NCBI RefSeq assembly: GCF_019578655.1
Contig: NC_063262.1
Location: forward strand, 5,029,582 to 5,093,581
Origin: Ricinus communis
Lineage: Eukaryota; Streptophyta; Magnoliopsida; Malpighiales; Euphorbiaceae
Direction of reading: 5' to 3'
Length of the DNA stretch: 64,000 nt
Shown here in pieces: positions 17,096 through 29,740 of the stretch. The translations under genes and the position numbers were made by a program. The notes under the pieces were generated by a model, which did no database searches, was not told the origin of the DNA, and saw only the letters and a list, made by a program, of their open reading frames with translations. Numbering within the stretch: the first letter of the stretch is position 1; each line of letters starts with the position of its first letter.

Positions 17096-20000
17096 GTAAA
17101 AAATTTTTAAAAAAAAATATGAAAGTCATCTATTAAAAACACCATCTTATTATTTTTTTTATAGATTGATAATTTTAAATATTAATTTTAAAAGATTTCA
17201 TATTTAATTTAGTGAACTCTCATATGACATCTGCATTTACATCCCCTAAAAGAAAAGAATGACAAAGTTTCAGTACTGACCTTCCCCAAACCAGCCAAAC
17301 TCTGGCCACAGCACTTGTTCGTACCTTTACCCACCAGAATCAATGTCATCATGAAATGCCTTAATTGACCCGCCGATCTCCCAAGGTAAAAGATCATTAA
17401 ATTAAGCAACGTAATATTGTATATTTCTGCCTTCCCCCGGTTACTGCCTGCCTAGTTAGCTTACTGAAAAGCTTTAATTTCGTTTACTTATTGACACACT
17501 TTCTTGTCAAAAGAGTTGAGATATATGGACTTCTGTTCTCAGAAAGTCATGTGTTTCAGCTTTGAAATTTGGTTCCTGGTGTTAGATTTCACTCTCATTT
17601 TGATCCTACAAATGGATTTATTTTCAATGGTGCTTCTTAAAATACAAAATATTTTTTATTTAATAAAAAATATATTTATATTTATATTTAAATATAAGGT
17701 GTATAAAATTATAAAAAAAATTCAATAAACTACCTTGTAGTTTAACTTATTTTTATTATAGAATATGTAGTTTGTCTTTTGTCACTTTAATATCCTGTAA
17801 ATATGAATGGTAGCAAACAACGACCAAATTGTATAACGCTGTTAATAAATGCTGAAATAGCAGCTGAAAAAATTAATAATTATTGTGTGTTACATCAGAA
17901 TCTCTTAACAGTATTATGTAATTTGATTGTCATTTGCTAATAATTATATTCATATGGAACTAAAGTGGCAAAAAGCAAACTACAAATACTAAAGTAAAAA
18001 TACATTAAACCATACGGTAGTTTATAAAAAAATTTCAAAAATTTATTTATATATAATAGTCTTTTTATATTTTAATTTATATTTTATTTTATGAAATAGC
18101 CATTATCATTTTGATTATTTTCTTTTTTAGAGCGAAAGACAAATTATTTTTAAAAATAAAATTAAAAATAGTACATATCAATTAATAAAATATATAAAAA
18201 TATATAATTTATTAATTAAAATAAAGATAAATAATAAAATTCAGCTTTCCACGTATAGATAGCCAAATCAACTTTTTATTTTATATTTAAAAAATATAGT
18301 ATGTATTGAAGTTTTATTTTATTAAATAATTATTTCTAATAAAGAGTTTAACTTATATAAAATATTTTGAATATGCTTTTAAAGAAGGAGTGTGAGCTTC
18401 TCCTGGCTATGTAACTATTCTGATTTTATAATTCATATTTTATTTTTCTTAGAGGGTTTTTTTGTTGTTGTTAATTTTATATCCTTTACTAATATACAAT
18501 TTTCTATTTCGTTCGCAAAGTAATGTGATCCACTTCAAAGAATATTTTTCTTTCAAGTGACTAAAAAGTTAATTCCGGTCGTTTGATAACGTCATGTCAT
18601 GGTCCCCTAATATAAAATTATTTATAAAAAAAAAATCATGAAATGCCTAATAGACAATGACTCATATAATAGAAAGTAATTATTATTTTTTATTTTGTAT
18701 AAAGTTTGATAATTTAAGTGTCTTGATGATGATTTAGGAACATGTTCACTTTTCAGTTGAGTTAGATTTTATTCACAAAATCTTGCAAATGTAAATTAGT
18801 TTTGTATTTCTCAACTCAATTGTAGAAAGAGACTTTTCTCTTTTATTTCCTAGATTCAAGAGTTTTATTTGATAAAATAATATCTAAACAAGTTCTATTT
18901 ATTTCATGAATAATTACTCAGTCTTCTTATTTTAGAAAATTTATTTCCTTTTTCCTGGAAAATAACTATTAAAATAATTAAGACTCATAGAAATCTGATA
19001 GTTATATTAATTATATTATTAAAAATTTGAATTTATTGGGGAATTTGTTATTCATCAAGTCATTTAAATAGGTTGAGTAATAACAAAATCTAATAGAGGA
19101 CAAAAGTATTGACTGAATAAAAAATGAGTGACCTTTTAATTTGACTTTCAAATAATAGTGGGAGAAAAGCGTTGAAGTGGTTAAAACTGAGGGGGTCACA
19201 GAGTAATCAGCTCATCTTATTATGTGAACATGCATAGAGAAAACTTGACTTTGTATCCAGTAGAAAACTGGTGGCGGTATTTCCGGTTTTCCATGTTTTA
19301 ACGCTTAAACCTCGTATATTTTCTCAAGAGAGACTGATGACGTGGCGATTCATCTGGCGGCCGTCACTGAATTGTTTACCGAACGATAAGCGACTGATGT
19401 GAATGCTGAAGGGTCTTTAACCAAATTTTGGACTGTAGAGATTCTGGGATTATTGGCTTTAGAAACATAATTGAGTTAGAATCTTATCCTCCTAACTCAG
19501 GATCTGATTCTCGTTTTCATCATTATCAGCGGCTGTTATTCAAAACCTCTCTCCCTGTGATTTTCCTGATTGATAAGAATTTTTAGGTATAAAAATTATT
19601 ATATTGGTCATTTTTTATTTTTCTTTTCACTCTAGTCCAATGCTAAGAAAATAAATTACTAGCTACCTATTAATATTTATAAAATCTAAATATTTTTTTT
19701 TACTTATTTTATGAATTATTAAACTGAGTTAAAGTCTTAGATGGGCGTGGATGAAAGAAATAACATACACCAATAATGTTCCACTTGCCAACACTAAGAA
19801 ATCAACTGAGCAACTAAACAACAAAACATTAGAACGACATATGTTCCTTAATTACCACGAAATATATATTCTTGAACATTTATAAGCATATATTTTGATT
19901 AGCATGCAACCCCTTTCCTTTTTTTTTTTTTTTTATATCAATTTATGTTCATTGGTATTTATGGATGATGTAGTCAAATTCATGCGTTTTCTCAAAAGTG

Positions 20001-21254
20001 ATTTGATTCCGTATTAAATGCTATTCTTGTCGTTTCATATAGTACAAAATAGTTTTTACCCAATTACAGAAATTCCTTTTTTCAAGCAACTGCCTCAGAA
20101 AGAATAAACACTAAATTTCAAAGAGAGAATCCACGTGGTTAAAGCATACAAATATTAAAAATAAAATATGATATTATTATAAATTTTTTAGTGAAATTAC
20201 ATATTCAATGAAACTCTAGTTAATAGTCTAAACAGAAGGGCTTCAAGCTTCCGGCATGTTAATATTTTTGGATGTTTTGCTCTTTTGTTCCAGCAGAAAC
20301 CATAACCCCTCCTCGTTCATTTTTCGCACCAATAAAGGCAACACAACTAAATTTAGTTCTATGAAACCTGCTGTTAATTGGTGGCTCCTTGTGAATGGCA
20401 AATAATATCCATATACAAGTTAACATCTAACTAAGTGTATGGCCAAGCTCTATTTTATATCCAGTCTCATATATATTTAAATTAATTAATGTACACATTG
20501 CTTGTCGCAGTCTGAAATCGAACAACCCTTACAACTTTTCATATTTATTGAATTTTTTATTATATTTTTTTAAATTTTCTTTATATAAAAAATATGATCG
20601 TATTTGAGAAAGCAAAATAAATTTATATGCTTTGAGAATATATTTTAAGTTTAAATCTTAATATTGATAAAATTTATTACTTTTGTAATGAAAATTTAAT
20701 GGAGAAGTATTTATAAAAATTTATATGATTTTAATAAAAAAATTAATGATAATCCAACATTATTTTACCCATCAGATAAATTAATATATATTTAAAAGGG
20801 ATTCTGATGAATAAGATAATAATCGATTAGTTAACATGTTGGTTGTTGGTTAACCGTATTCTGAAACACGGAAAAAAATCATATATTTAATTAATTGGTA
20901 ATAATAAATTATAGAAAAATTAAGTGGGTTAGAATAGTAATTTTCTAAAATGGAAAATGATAACTGGACGAGAACGGTGACATAGAATCGGAATTGAACT
21001 AAGGTTCAAATTTGGTTAAAATACGGTTACAGATAGCATTTTAGACTTAAGCGTGTGGGGGCTGCAGGAGGCAGGCTTGTTTGCAACTTCGCGTGTAATT
21101 TCACATTTTAAATTTTCAGCTGCTGGCGACCCTATAAAACATAAGTTACTCTTAGGCCTTCTAGCCAATCTAAATCGGGAGTTGCAAGAAAAAAATATAC
21201 TGAGAAGCTTTACTGAAAAAAGTAAAACAATATAAGATAAAAATCTAATTAACT
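17096..21254. other. gene-poor AT-rich intergenic DNA
   Basis: No gene, RNA or transposon end could be supported. The stretch is mostly AT-rich, with short less-biased patches at about 17215-17470, 19230-19570 and 20220-20420. None of these has a convincing long frame or a recognised motif. Confidence 0.5.
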
Positions 21255-21689
21255 ATTTATTTAATTTAAAAAATATATAAATAAAATAATAATTTTTTTA
21301 ATTTAAATAAATTTTTAAATTTTTAAATTTTTCAAACTCGTAAAAGATAGCTAGAAACAAAAAGTGGGTCAATAATCTCTATCATCGATTACAGGTAAAC
21401 TTTTCTCGAGCTATAGTTCTTACTTTCGATTCACGATACAATTATCTACAGTATAATTAAATCCAATTATTAAATATGCAGATGTATCAAAATTTTTAAA
21501 AATAGTGGATTTGCAATCCTAGTGATAAGCAAAAGGCTAAATAGATATAAATTTATCGTGTTTTGGTAATTGACATGGTAAACTTGATTTTGATTCAATT
21601 GTTTTTCTGAACTTTTTGGATTGTAATCTTTAACACCTCCACATACAAAAGTTAACACGAGCCTAATACTTAGATGTTTTCGGCAGCTA

Positions 21690-22634
21690 TCCACTTTGTA
21701 CTTGGCTATCCAGTGGTTATTGTATTGCGGGCACGATAACTGGTATACTAGATGAGTGCTCTCCTATTTTGACTTTTCCAGAACTTTCGGTAGCGCGGCC
21801 GAGACAACGACAAGTTCTCTGCTCTTGCGTGGGTGGAGTGACAGAAGTTTAAGAAATCAAGAGAAAGTCATGGTGAGACAAGCCGTTTATCATTATGATA
21901 GGTGTATGTAGCTAAGGCATCCTAACAAACCGGTAGACTTGAACCTTGTTCCTACATGATCCTATCAATTTGATTAAAAAATATTTTAAATTTTATTAAT
22001 TTATTAATTTTAATATTTAATATTTATTATAATATTAAATTATATTAAAAGATAATGAAAGATAATAATTTTTTTTTTCAAAATTCACTAGTTAATAATA
22101 TTGAATAAAAAAAATCAATAGAATAATTATTTTGATCCAGTAAGGATCCGATAAAATCATATTTCTTTTCTATTTCTATTAAGATAAAAAATACTAGTTT
22201 TCTTATAATTGTTATTTTTTTATCTTTTCTCTATGTATATAAAAACTTGTAATTATGTAATTAAATTAGTATTTAATAATATTAAAATTAAATTATGCAA
22301 TTAAATTAATTTTAATAATTAATGTAACAATTATATATATGTAATTAATATTTAATAATTATGTAATTTAATTAATATTAATAATAAAATTACAATTTAA
22401 CTTTTTTATTTAGAATAAGTAATAAGTATTTTTTTATTTCACTAATATTTATGTTTATTTAATTTGATTAATTCTAACTTTTTGATTTAAATATGTGAAG
22501 TATTTTGAAAAATTCAGAATAATTAAGAATATAAAATTCGATTAAAATTTTATATATTTTTTCTATTGACTAACTTATTTAAAATGATATAACAGCCGGT
22601 GAATAAAAAACAATTAATTATCAAAATAATATTA
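21690..22634. other. copy-1-specific 0.95-kb block
   Basis: This block has no counterpart in copy 2, where the flanking homologous sequences lie about 45 bp apart (40190-40235). It includes a short GC-richer patch (21780-21850) and an AT-rich patch with repeated TAATTATGTAATTAAATTA-like units (22240-22400). No coding sequence is seen. It could be an insertion in copy 1 or a deletion in copy 2. Confidence 0.5.
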
Positions 22635-22883
22635 TGTGTTGTTAATTTTCCAGCCAAACAGCAACTAAATTACGCAAAGAGACCAAAAGAACTAACTGCT
22701 TGCCATGCCATAGTAGGGACCACTTAGCCTTTTATCTTGACCCTACCGTTTCTCTGCTTCCTTTTTTCCGTAGCTTGATTACCTATGCAAACGAAACGAG
22801 GGAGGGATAAATTCTAACCATAGTTCCCTCGATCTTAGTTAAAACTCTGGTTAACTTAACCCATCTTTCCACTTCAAGCCCTT

Positions 22884-22888
22884 TATAA
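22884..22888 (+). promoter_or_regulatory. putative TATA box of PEPCK copy 1
   Basis: CCCTTTATAAGGGA lies about 365 bp upstream of the PEPCK ATG, followed by a pyrimidine-rich leader. The copy-2 counterpart at 45468-45480 reads CCCTTTACAAAGGA and has lost the TATA core. Confidence 0.5.
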
Positions 22889-23248
22889 GGGACTCCTTCC
22901 CCTTCTTCATTTTCGCATCCACTTCTCATTACTCCATGTATCATCAACTTCTTTCATTTTGTTTCATGATCCATTTTATATCCTCCATTTTATCTCTTCA
23001 TTAGCTTTTTCTTTAGTTTAAATTCTCTGCGTCTTCATTTCCAGCTCCTTGCTTTTTCTTGGTTTGTTCTCTTTCTCCTTCCATTCATTTTAAGATTCTT
23101 GTTTTAGTTTCTTGCATTATAAACAATCATTTTAATTTAGTCACTAAACTTTTTGATGATTGAGAAAACACATTCTCATAATGCGTAAGTCTTGACTTGT
23201 ATTTTGTTTGTGTTACTGTTATGGCAGTGAAGGAGGAGAGAGAGCAAG

Positions 23249-26200
23249 ATGGCGACCAACGGCAATGGAGAGGCTGCAAACATGAATGGGAACGGAGCGG
23301 CGAGGGTGACACCAAAGACAGGGCTGAAAAAGATCACGACAAGTGACAAACATGATGGAATTTGCCAGGACATGGCGGCACCGACGGTGAAGGCGCAGAC
23401 TATTGACGAGCTTCACTCTCTTCAGAGGAAAAAATCTGCACCAACAACGCCTAATAAAGGGTTCCAAGGTGCTTTTGCTCCTATCACTGAAGAAGAACGT
23501 CAAAAACAGCAGCTACAGTCCATCAGGTATATTCTGTTCCCGCACACATGCTATAAAACTAAATAAATAAAAGAAGGTAAATGCTGTTTCCAAATAGTCA
23601 GCAAATTAATTCTCTCTGAAAAAGAAATTGACGGGCTTAGCGATTTTTATTGTAACACTCATAAAATAATATGTTAAAATAATTCAATATTATTTTATAT
23701 TAATAAAATATTATTTTTTCAAAATACAATAAAAATATATTTTATTTTAAATTTCTATTATTTTATTAATAAAATTAGATATTAAATTTTATAAAATTTA
23801 ATACTTGATTTTCTATTAAATTATAATTTCTTTATAGTTATAAATTTTATTTAATCTAAAAATAGCTACATATATAAAAATTATAATATGTTTAAGACTT
23901 AATTAAATAGATAAGACGTATATTTATAACTGACGTTAATTATGCATATTCTTCATTTGTTGTCAGTATTATTGGTATAAATAATCGAATATAATGCATG
24001 AAATACATTATTTTAGAAAAAACTAACACGGAACACGGAAAAAAAGAATAGTGGGGGCCATGGGGGAGGTGGGACCTGGTTTTATGATTAAATGCACGGT
24101 GATGGACGATCTGATGGTGGAGAAGGTTGCGGTGATTGTTCATTTGTAGGTTTTGTGGGGACACAAGAAATGGCGGATGTTTGCCCACTTGAGAAATGAC
24201 ACGTTTGGAGATGCTGGAATTTTGGAACACTTTGCTTGTTCCCGCGAATCCGATGATGTTTGTGTATATTACTAAAACGCCCCTATGAAAGTGGACAAAA
24301 TTCAATCTCGTACATTTTTGCAGAATTTACATAAAAATTTGTCTATTATTTTTTTGAATTAATTTTTTCAAAATAAAAATTTAAATTCCTCTCAGATATT
24401 GAACTGGCTGCAAAAGAAAAAAAGAAGAAGATTACAGTGTACCATTTTAAAAATTATATACTTTTCTTCTGTATCTAATTTATATAGTTAGAGTAGATTA
24501 TGCATCAAGAGGTCATCCATTTGTAGGAAAACAAAGATAAAATAAAAAGAATATATAAAATATTTTTCATTTCCTTGAAAACAGTCAGTTGTTTGTTTTG
24601 TGGAACAGTGCGTCTTTGGCCTCACTGACAAGAGAAACTGGACCCAAGGTGGTGAAAGGGGACCCAGCTAACAAGAGAAGGATCAGCCCACAAGATCACC
24701 ACCACCACCATAACATCACTGCGCCCACCATCAGTGTCAGTGACAGTGCTTTAAAGTTCACTCATGTTCTCTACAACCTATCTCCTGCAGGTAACCTATC
24801 TATTTATACTGTGTAGAATCCGCTTGGCTCTGGTTTGCAAAATCTGCTCTTGATTTAACTATTTTTTTCAAAAGAAATATAATATATATTGATGCTATTT
24901 TAAATTTGATAAAAATAATTCATAAAAAATAAAAAAACTAATATTTTAAATTAAAGATTTTTAAATTTACACGGCATTTAAGTGAACAACGACCCCAAGC
25001 AAGCCTATAATCAGGTAAATAGCTATTATAATCTTTTCCGTATATTGAAATTTGCTCTTATTGAATGATCTTGTTCGTCTTATTTCGTTTCAGTTCTTAC
25101 AAATGTATAATTTCATATTATAGTTTTAACTTATGCAAGCAGGATCAAATAATAATTAACATTACCTACAAAAAAATATTAATTCTTTTTTTTTTTTTTA
25201 AGCATTCTAAGTTTTTTCTCTTGAGAATTTATAGATAATCAGTAATAATTTTTCTCCCCTAAACTTCAAAAAAAAGAAGGTACATAAATGTCTTAAAGCT
25301 TCATGTCAACTGATGTTGTCACAGATACACGTGTAATTCCCTAAAATTTTCTCAGTTTGACTAATAATTCGATTAATGGCCTTACAAATTAACCCTTGGT
25401 TATATAGAAAATGAAGTATGAGCAGCAAAATTCTTTCTCTAAACCCTGAATATGGTGCAGAGCTTTATGAGCAGGCCATAAAATATGAGAAAGGATCATT
25501 CATTACATCAACTGGTGCATTGGCAACCCTTTCTGGTGCTAAAACTGGCAGGGCTCCCAGAGATAAACGTGTTGTCAAGGATGATGAAACAAGCGAGGAG
25601 CTCTGGTGGGGCAAGTGAGTATTTTCTAGTTACTATCTTATTATACATTTTTATATATGTATCTCATTTTCTCTTTTTAACTATCATCATATCGTAATAA
25701 TACTACAGGGGTTCACCGAATATCGAAATGGACGAGCACACTTTCTTGGTTAACAGGGAAAGAGCTGTTGATTACTTGAATTCTTTGGACAAGGTACTAT
25801 TTTCTATTTGTTTTTTAACCCCATGTTTGTGATATTGAGAATTGCTAGAATATATGTATAGATGATTAAGACAAGCTCAAGTTTTATCTTGGAATGTGTT
25901 GTAAAAGATAATTATATGATGGTATCTTTCTCGTCCTTTTTTTCGCCTTGTTTGCGATACATCTGCATATATCTTGGGAGTGACAACTTTGTCGTTGTAT
26001 GAGCGTTTTGTTTGTCCTTAATATTCCTTTTGGTGCAAGTTAATGCCATGTACCTATCAAATTAAAAATTTTAGCAAAGAGGATAGTTTGTGTCTAGAAT
26101 CAAATAGCATTCGGACAGCTAACAGCAACCTGTGTTGGTCATAAAAAAAACTCTGTTTTGTCTAGTAAGTTAATTCAAGTGAAGAATAGTAATTAGTGAC

Positions 26201-28827
26201 TAGGCCATTATAATTGGAATATTGCATGTCTATGCAGATTAGAACCTGGGCTTTACCAATCTTAAAACTTTAAAGTTAACGAGCTTTTGAAATAGAACTT
26301 CAGGCTGTCATATTATGAATAATGGAAAAATTTAGAAACTGCCTTGCACTTTGAGGTACAAATGACGCTTCACTTGTTAAATATTGAGTCTCGGAAACCT
26401 TCAAATTGGCAGTAACTATCGTCCCCTTGTTTAGTTTAGTCTATACTCTACAGCATGCTCATCCCTTCTACTTCTAGATCTGTAAGTGGAATAATAGTTA
26501 CGGATTTTGATTGCCAGGTCTTCGTAAATGATCAATTCTTGAACTGGGACCCTGAGAACAGAATCAAAGTACGGATTGTATCTGCTAGAGCTTACCATTC
26601 ACTATTTATGCACAACATGTAAGTGAGACTTTAAAATTGTTGACATTTAAAAGCAGTATTTTTTCTGTTTCTCTCTTCTACAAAAGCCAAGCCTGCCAGA
26701 TAAGTTTCCTTTATCGTTTGTTGATGCAAAAATGTTAATTATGATATTGTTTATTGGATATAATCCCCCCTTGCAATGGAGGAAAGTGGTAAAAAACAAA
26801 AAAAAACCTGCTATGGTGTATGAGCTAAGTATATGCAATTGGATAACTGGGTGGGTGGCAGGTGTATCCGACCCACTCCTGAAGAACTGGAGGATTTCGG
26901 TACTCCGGACTTCACTATATACAATGCTGGCCAGTTCCCATGTAATCGTTACACACACTACATGACATCTTCTACTAGTATAGATTTGAATCTAGCTAGA
27001 AGGGAAATGGTCATCCTCGGCACACAGTACGCCGGGGAAATGAAGAAGGGTCTGTTCAGTGTTATGCATTATCTCATGCCTAAGCGTCAAATCCTCTCCT
27101 TACACTCTGGCTGCAATATGGGAAAAGATGGAGATGTTGCTCTCTTCTTTGGATTGTCAGGTATAGTATCACCATGCCAGAGTCGAGATGTGGTGCCAAG
27201 CCCAGTCATATGATATGTGCCCTCTAACTTATCTCTAACACCTTTTTGTTTATGCTTGATATATATTTAGCATTTATGCTTATTGTCTGTCGCTTTCATA
27301 TTATTAATGTGCTCATTTCAAAAATTATGTAGGTACTGGAAAAACAACTCTGTCTACTGATCCAAATAGGTACCTAATTGGAGATGATGAACACTGTTGG
27401 ACTGAGACTGGAGTGTCAAATATTGAAGGGGGCTGCTATGCCAAGTGCATTGATCTCTCAAAGGAGAAGGAACCTGAAATCTGGAATGCCATTAAGTTTG
27501 GAACGGGTACTGATTCTCTAGTCCTTAAGTTGCACAATAAAATTAAATATAAAGAAACTAAAAATGACAGGGTATAATTCTTGGTGGTACTTATAAATTG
27601 TACGGTTGAGCTTTGGGAATCCTATCAATGTACATGAACTGATGCAATTGATTGTGTTTGGCAGTGTTGGAAAATGTGGTGTTTGATGAACACACTCGTG
27701 AAGTGGATTATGGTGACAAAGGCGTCACAGGTGGATGGAACAACTTGAACATCTTCCTACTAATTTATTTTACATTTTGAATTTGCTTGAAAATGATCAT
27801 TTTTTTTGGTTGTGGCAGAGAATACTCGAGCATCCTACCCCATTGAGTACATTCCTAATGCAAAGATACCATGTGTTGGTCCACACCCCAAGAATGTCAT
27901 CCTTTTGGCATGTGATGCATTTGGTGTACTCCCACCTGTGAGCAAGCTAAACATGGCACAGACCATGTATCATTTCATCAGTGGTTACACTGCTTTGGTA
28001 AATATTTGTGTTTAATTACTGATATATTGGCGCATACTAATAGCATTTTGGGAATTAAATTCTTAGTGATCAATATAGGTGGCTGGCACAGAAGATGGTG
28101 TGAAAGAACCACGGGCGACATTCTCTGCTTGTTTTGGTGCTGCATTTATAATGTTGCACCCGACTAAGTATGCAGCTATGCTATCTGACAAGATGCAAAA
28201 ACATGGTGCAACAGGATGGCTTGTCAACACTGGCTGGTCAGGGGGAAGGTATAATATGCAGTACTTTTATATAAAAATGCTTATAGTGATGGTCAATCAG
28301 CATCCATTTTCTTGGGAAAAAAAATAATTTGGAATATATTTGGAATGCTACAGCTATGGATCAGGCAGCCGTATCAAGTTAGCATACACAAGGAAAATCA
28401 TTGATGCCATACACTCTGGCAGCCTCTTGAAAGCAAAATACAAGAAAACTGGGGTGTTTGGGTTTGAGATCCCCATTGAGGTTGAAGGAGTGCCTTCTGA
28501 AATCCTGGACCCTGTGAACACTGTCAGTACCTATCTATTTCTATTCCTTTCCTTCACATTTCTATCACTTGATTTAAATTGCTTACTTTTCACATTATAT
28601 GCGCTATTTCACTGCTAAAATGTAGTCTAATATCGAATGGCACTTCCTCTATGATTCTAATTTACTTGCGTTTGAGGTTGCAGTGGTCAGACAAGAAAGC
28701 TTACAAGGACACGCTTTTGAAACTTGCTGGTCTGTTCAACACTAATTTTGAAACATTCACCGACCACAAGATTGGAAAGGACAATAAGCTTACAGAGGAG
28801 ATCCTGGCAGCTGGTCCGAATTTCTAA
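23249..28827 (+). CDS. PCK1: phosphoenolpyruvate carboxykinase (ATP), complete, 12 exons
   Basis: Cytosolic enzyme converting oxaloacetate plus ATP to PEP, CO2 and ADP, the committed gluconeogenic step in germinating oil-storing seeds and in organic and amino acid metabolism. Exons: 23249-23526, 24609-24790, 25461-25614, 25709-25793, 26518-26618, 26862-27160, 27333-27506, 27665-27730, 27819-27997, 28079-28248, 28354-28522 and 28684-28827 (2001 nt, 666 aa, the usual plant length). The N-terminal ~120 residues form the plant-specific extension. The catalytic part has the P-loop GLSGTGKTT (residues 364-372), kinase-2 LIGDDE (381-386), [17 protein letters not shown] and NTGWSGG, and ends [12 protein letters not shown]. 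Borders are GT-AG; exon 11 uses a weak donor, GTCAGT. The start is the first ATG after an in-frame-free leader and matches homologues. The gene is tail-to-tail with the DUF gene. No lesion is seen, so it is probably the working copy. Confidence 0.95.
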
Positions 28828-29740
28828 TTGCCAAAAAGTAGAAGGAGATGATGTCTGAAGGAATCTGGGGTAGCAGGCTGATAGAATAAAGAGTTAGGTT
28901 CTGAAGGTGTATTTATGTCATGAATCATGATGATATGTGTAAAACTGTTCCCTTGTTTAATTCATAATCACAAGTTTACGACATCCTGTTCCTACTATGT
29001 TTGTGTCTCTGTGTGTTACATTTGTTTTTGCTCTCTCTCTCTACTGCTTGTTATTACATTTAGTCATCTTGAAAAGATGCAGTTGTCGCTTCAGCTGCAA
29101 AATCCCTACATTTAAATAGTGAACCATTATCTCAGACAGAAGTCATGGGTTCAGTATCTCAGACAAAGATCATGAGTTCGGTACCCAGATCTTTTTACAT
29201 CCTCAAGACAAAAACAACAAAAAGGAAAAGGCAAAAAATGTAAGTGAGCGAATTGTTTGTAGATGTTGAGCTGGCTTATTGTGTGAGCCAAAGATAGTAA
29301 TAGCAATTAGCCATTGAAATAGCAGTATTCCATCTTTAAAATGAGTCAGCTAAAGGTATTTGCATTGACAGCTCCCCTCCAAGTTTCACATGCTTGGTTG
29401 TAGAATTTAGAAATTAGGATGGCAAGAGTACTTCATTACTTAACATTTCCACCAGGAAAAAATAAAGAAAGAGAAAGGCTTGACATTAGTGTATAAAAAT
29501 GAAAACCATCGTCAGGTACATTACAGATTTACATCTAACCACCTCAGAAAAGTTTACAAGCTATTGAATATAATGTTTCTATATTTTCTTTACGGAAATT
29601 AGTTCAACTATTGCAACACTCTTATGATATATTTTGGAAAAAGAAATAAGCAACTGCATGCATATTCAATACGGTTTTTCACAAGTACAACAATGCTAGG
29701 CTGCTAAAAAGCAATCTACAGTTTGAAAAACCATGAATTA
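28828..29740. other. convergent spacer between PEPCK and the DUF gene
   Basis: Holds the two 3' UTRs (PEPCK plus, DUF minus). At about 29125-29190 TCTCAGACA-related sequence occurs twice in a near-tandem pair. About 260 bp (roughly 29013-29272) are absent from the copy-2 spacer, which joins the flanks at about 48138. No coding sequence is seen. Confidence 0.55.

Noticed and set aside
17209..17409. 66-codon minus-strand frame in a less AT-rich patch
   Set aside because: Short, no recognised motif, no partner exons found nearby.
21255..21680. Possible solo LTR because it occurs twice in the window
   Set aside because: The second copy is collinear with the rest of the segmental duplication; there are no TG...CA termini or target-site duplication.
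23940..24305. 121-codon minus-strand frame in PEPCK intron 1
   Set aside because: No recognisable domain, antisense within an intron, and no splice or start context supporting it.
26833..27213. 126-codon frame starting MQLDNWVGG
   Set aside because: It begins in intron 5 and runs through exon 6 into intron 6 of the intact PEPCK gene; not a separate gene.
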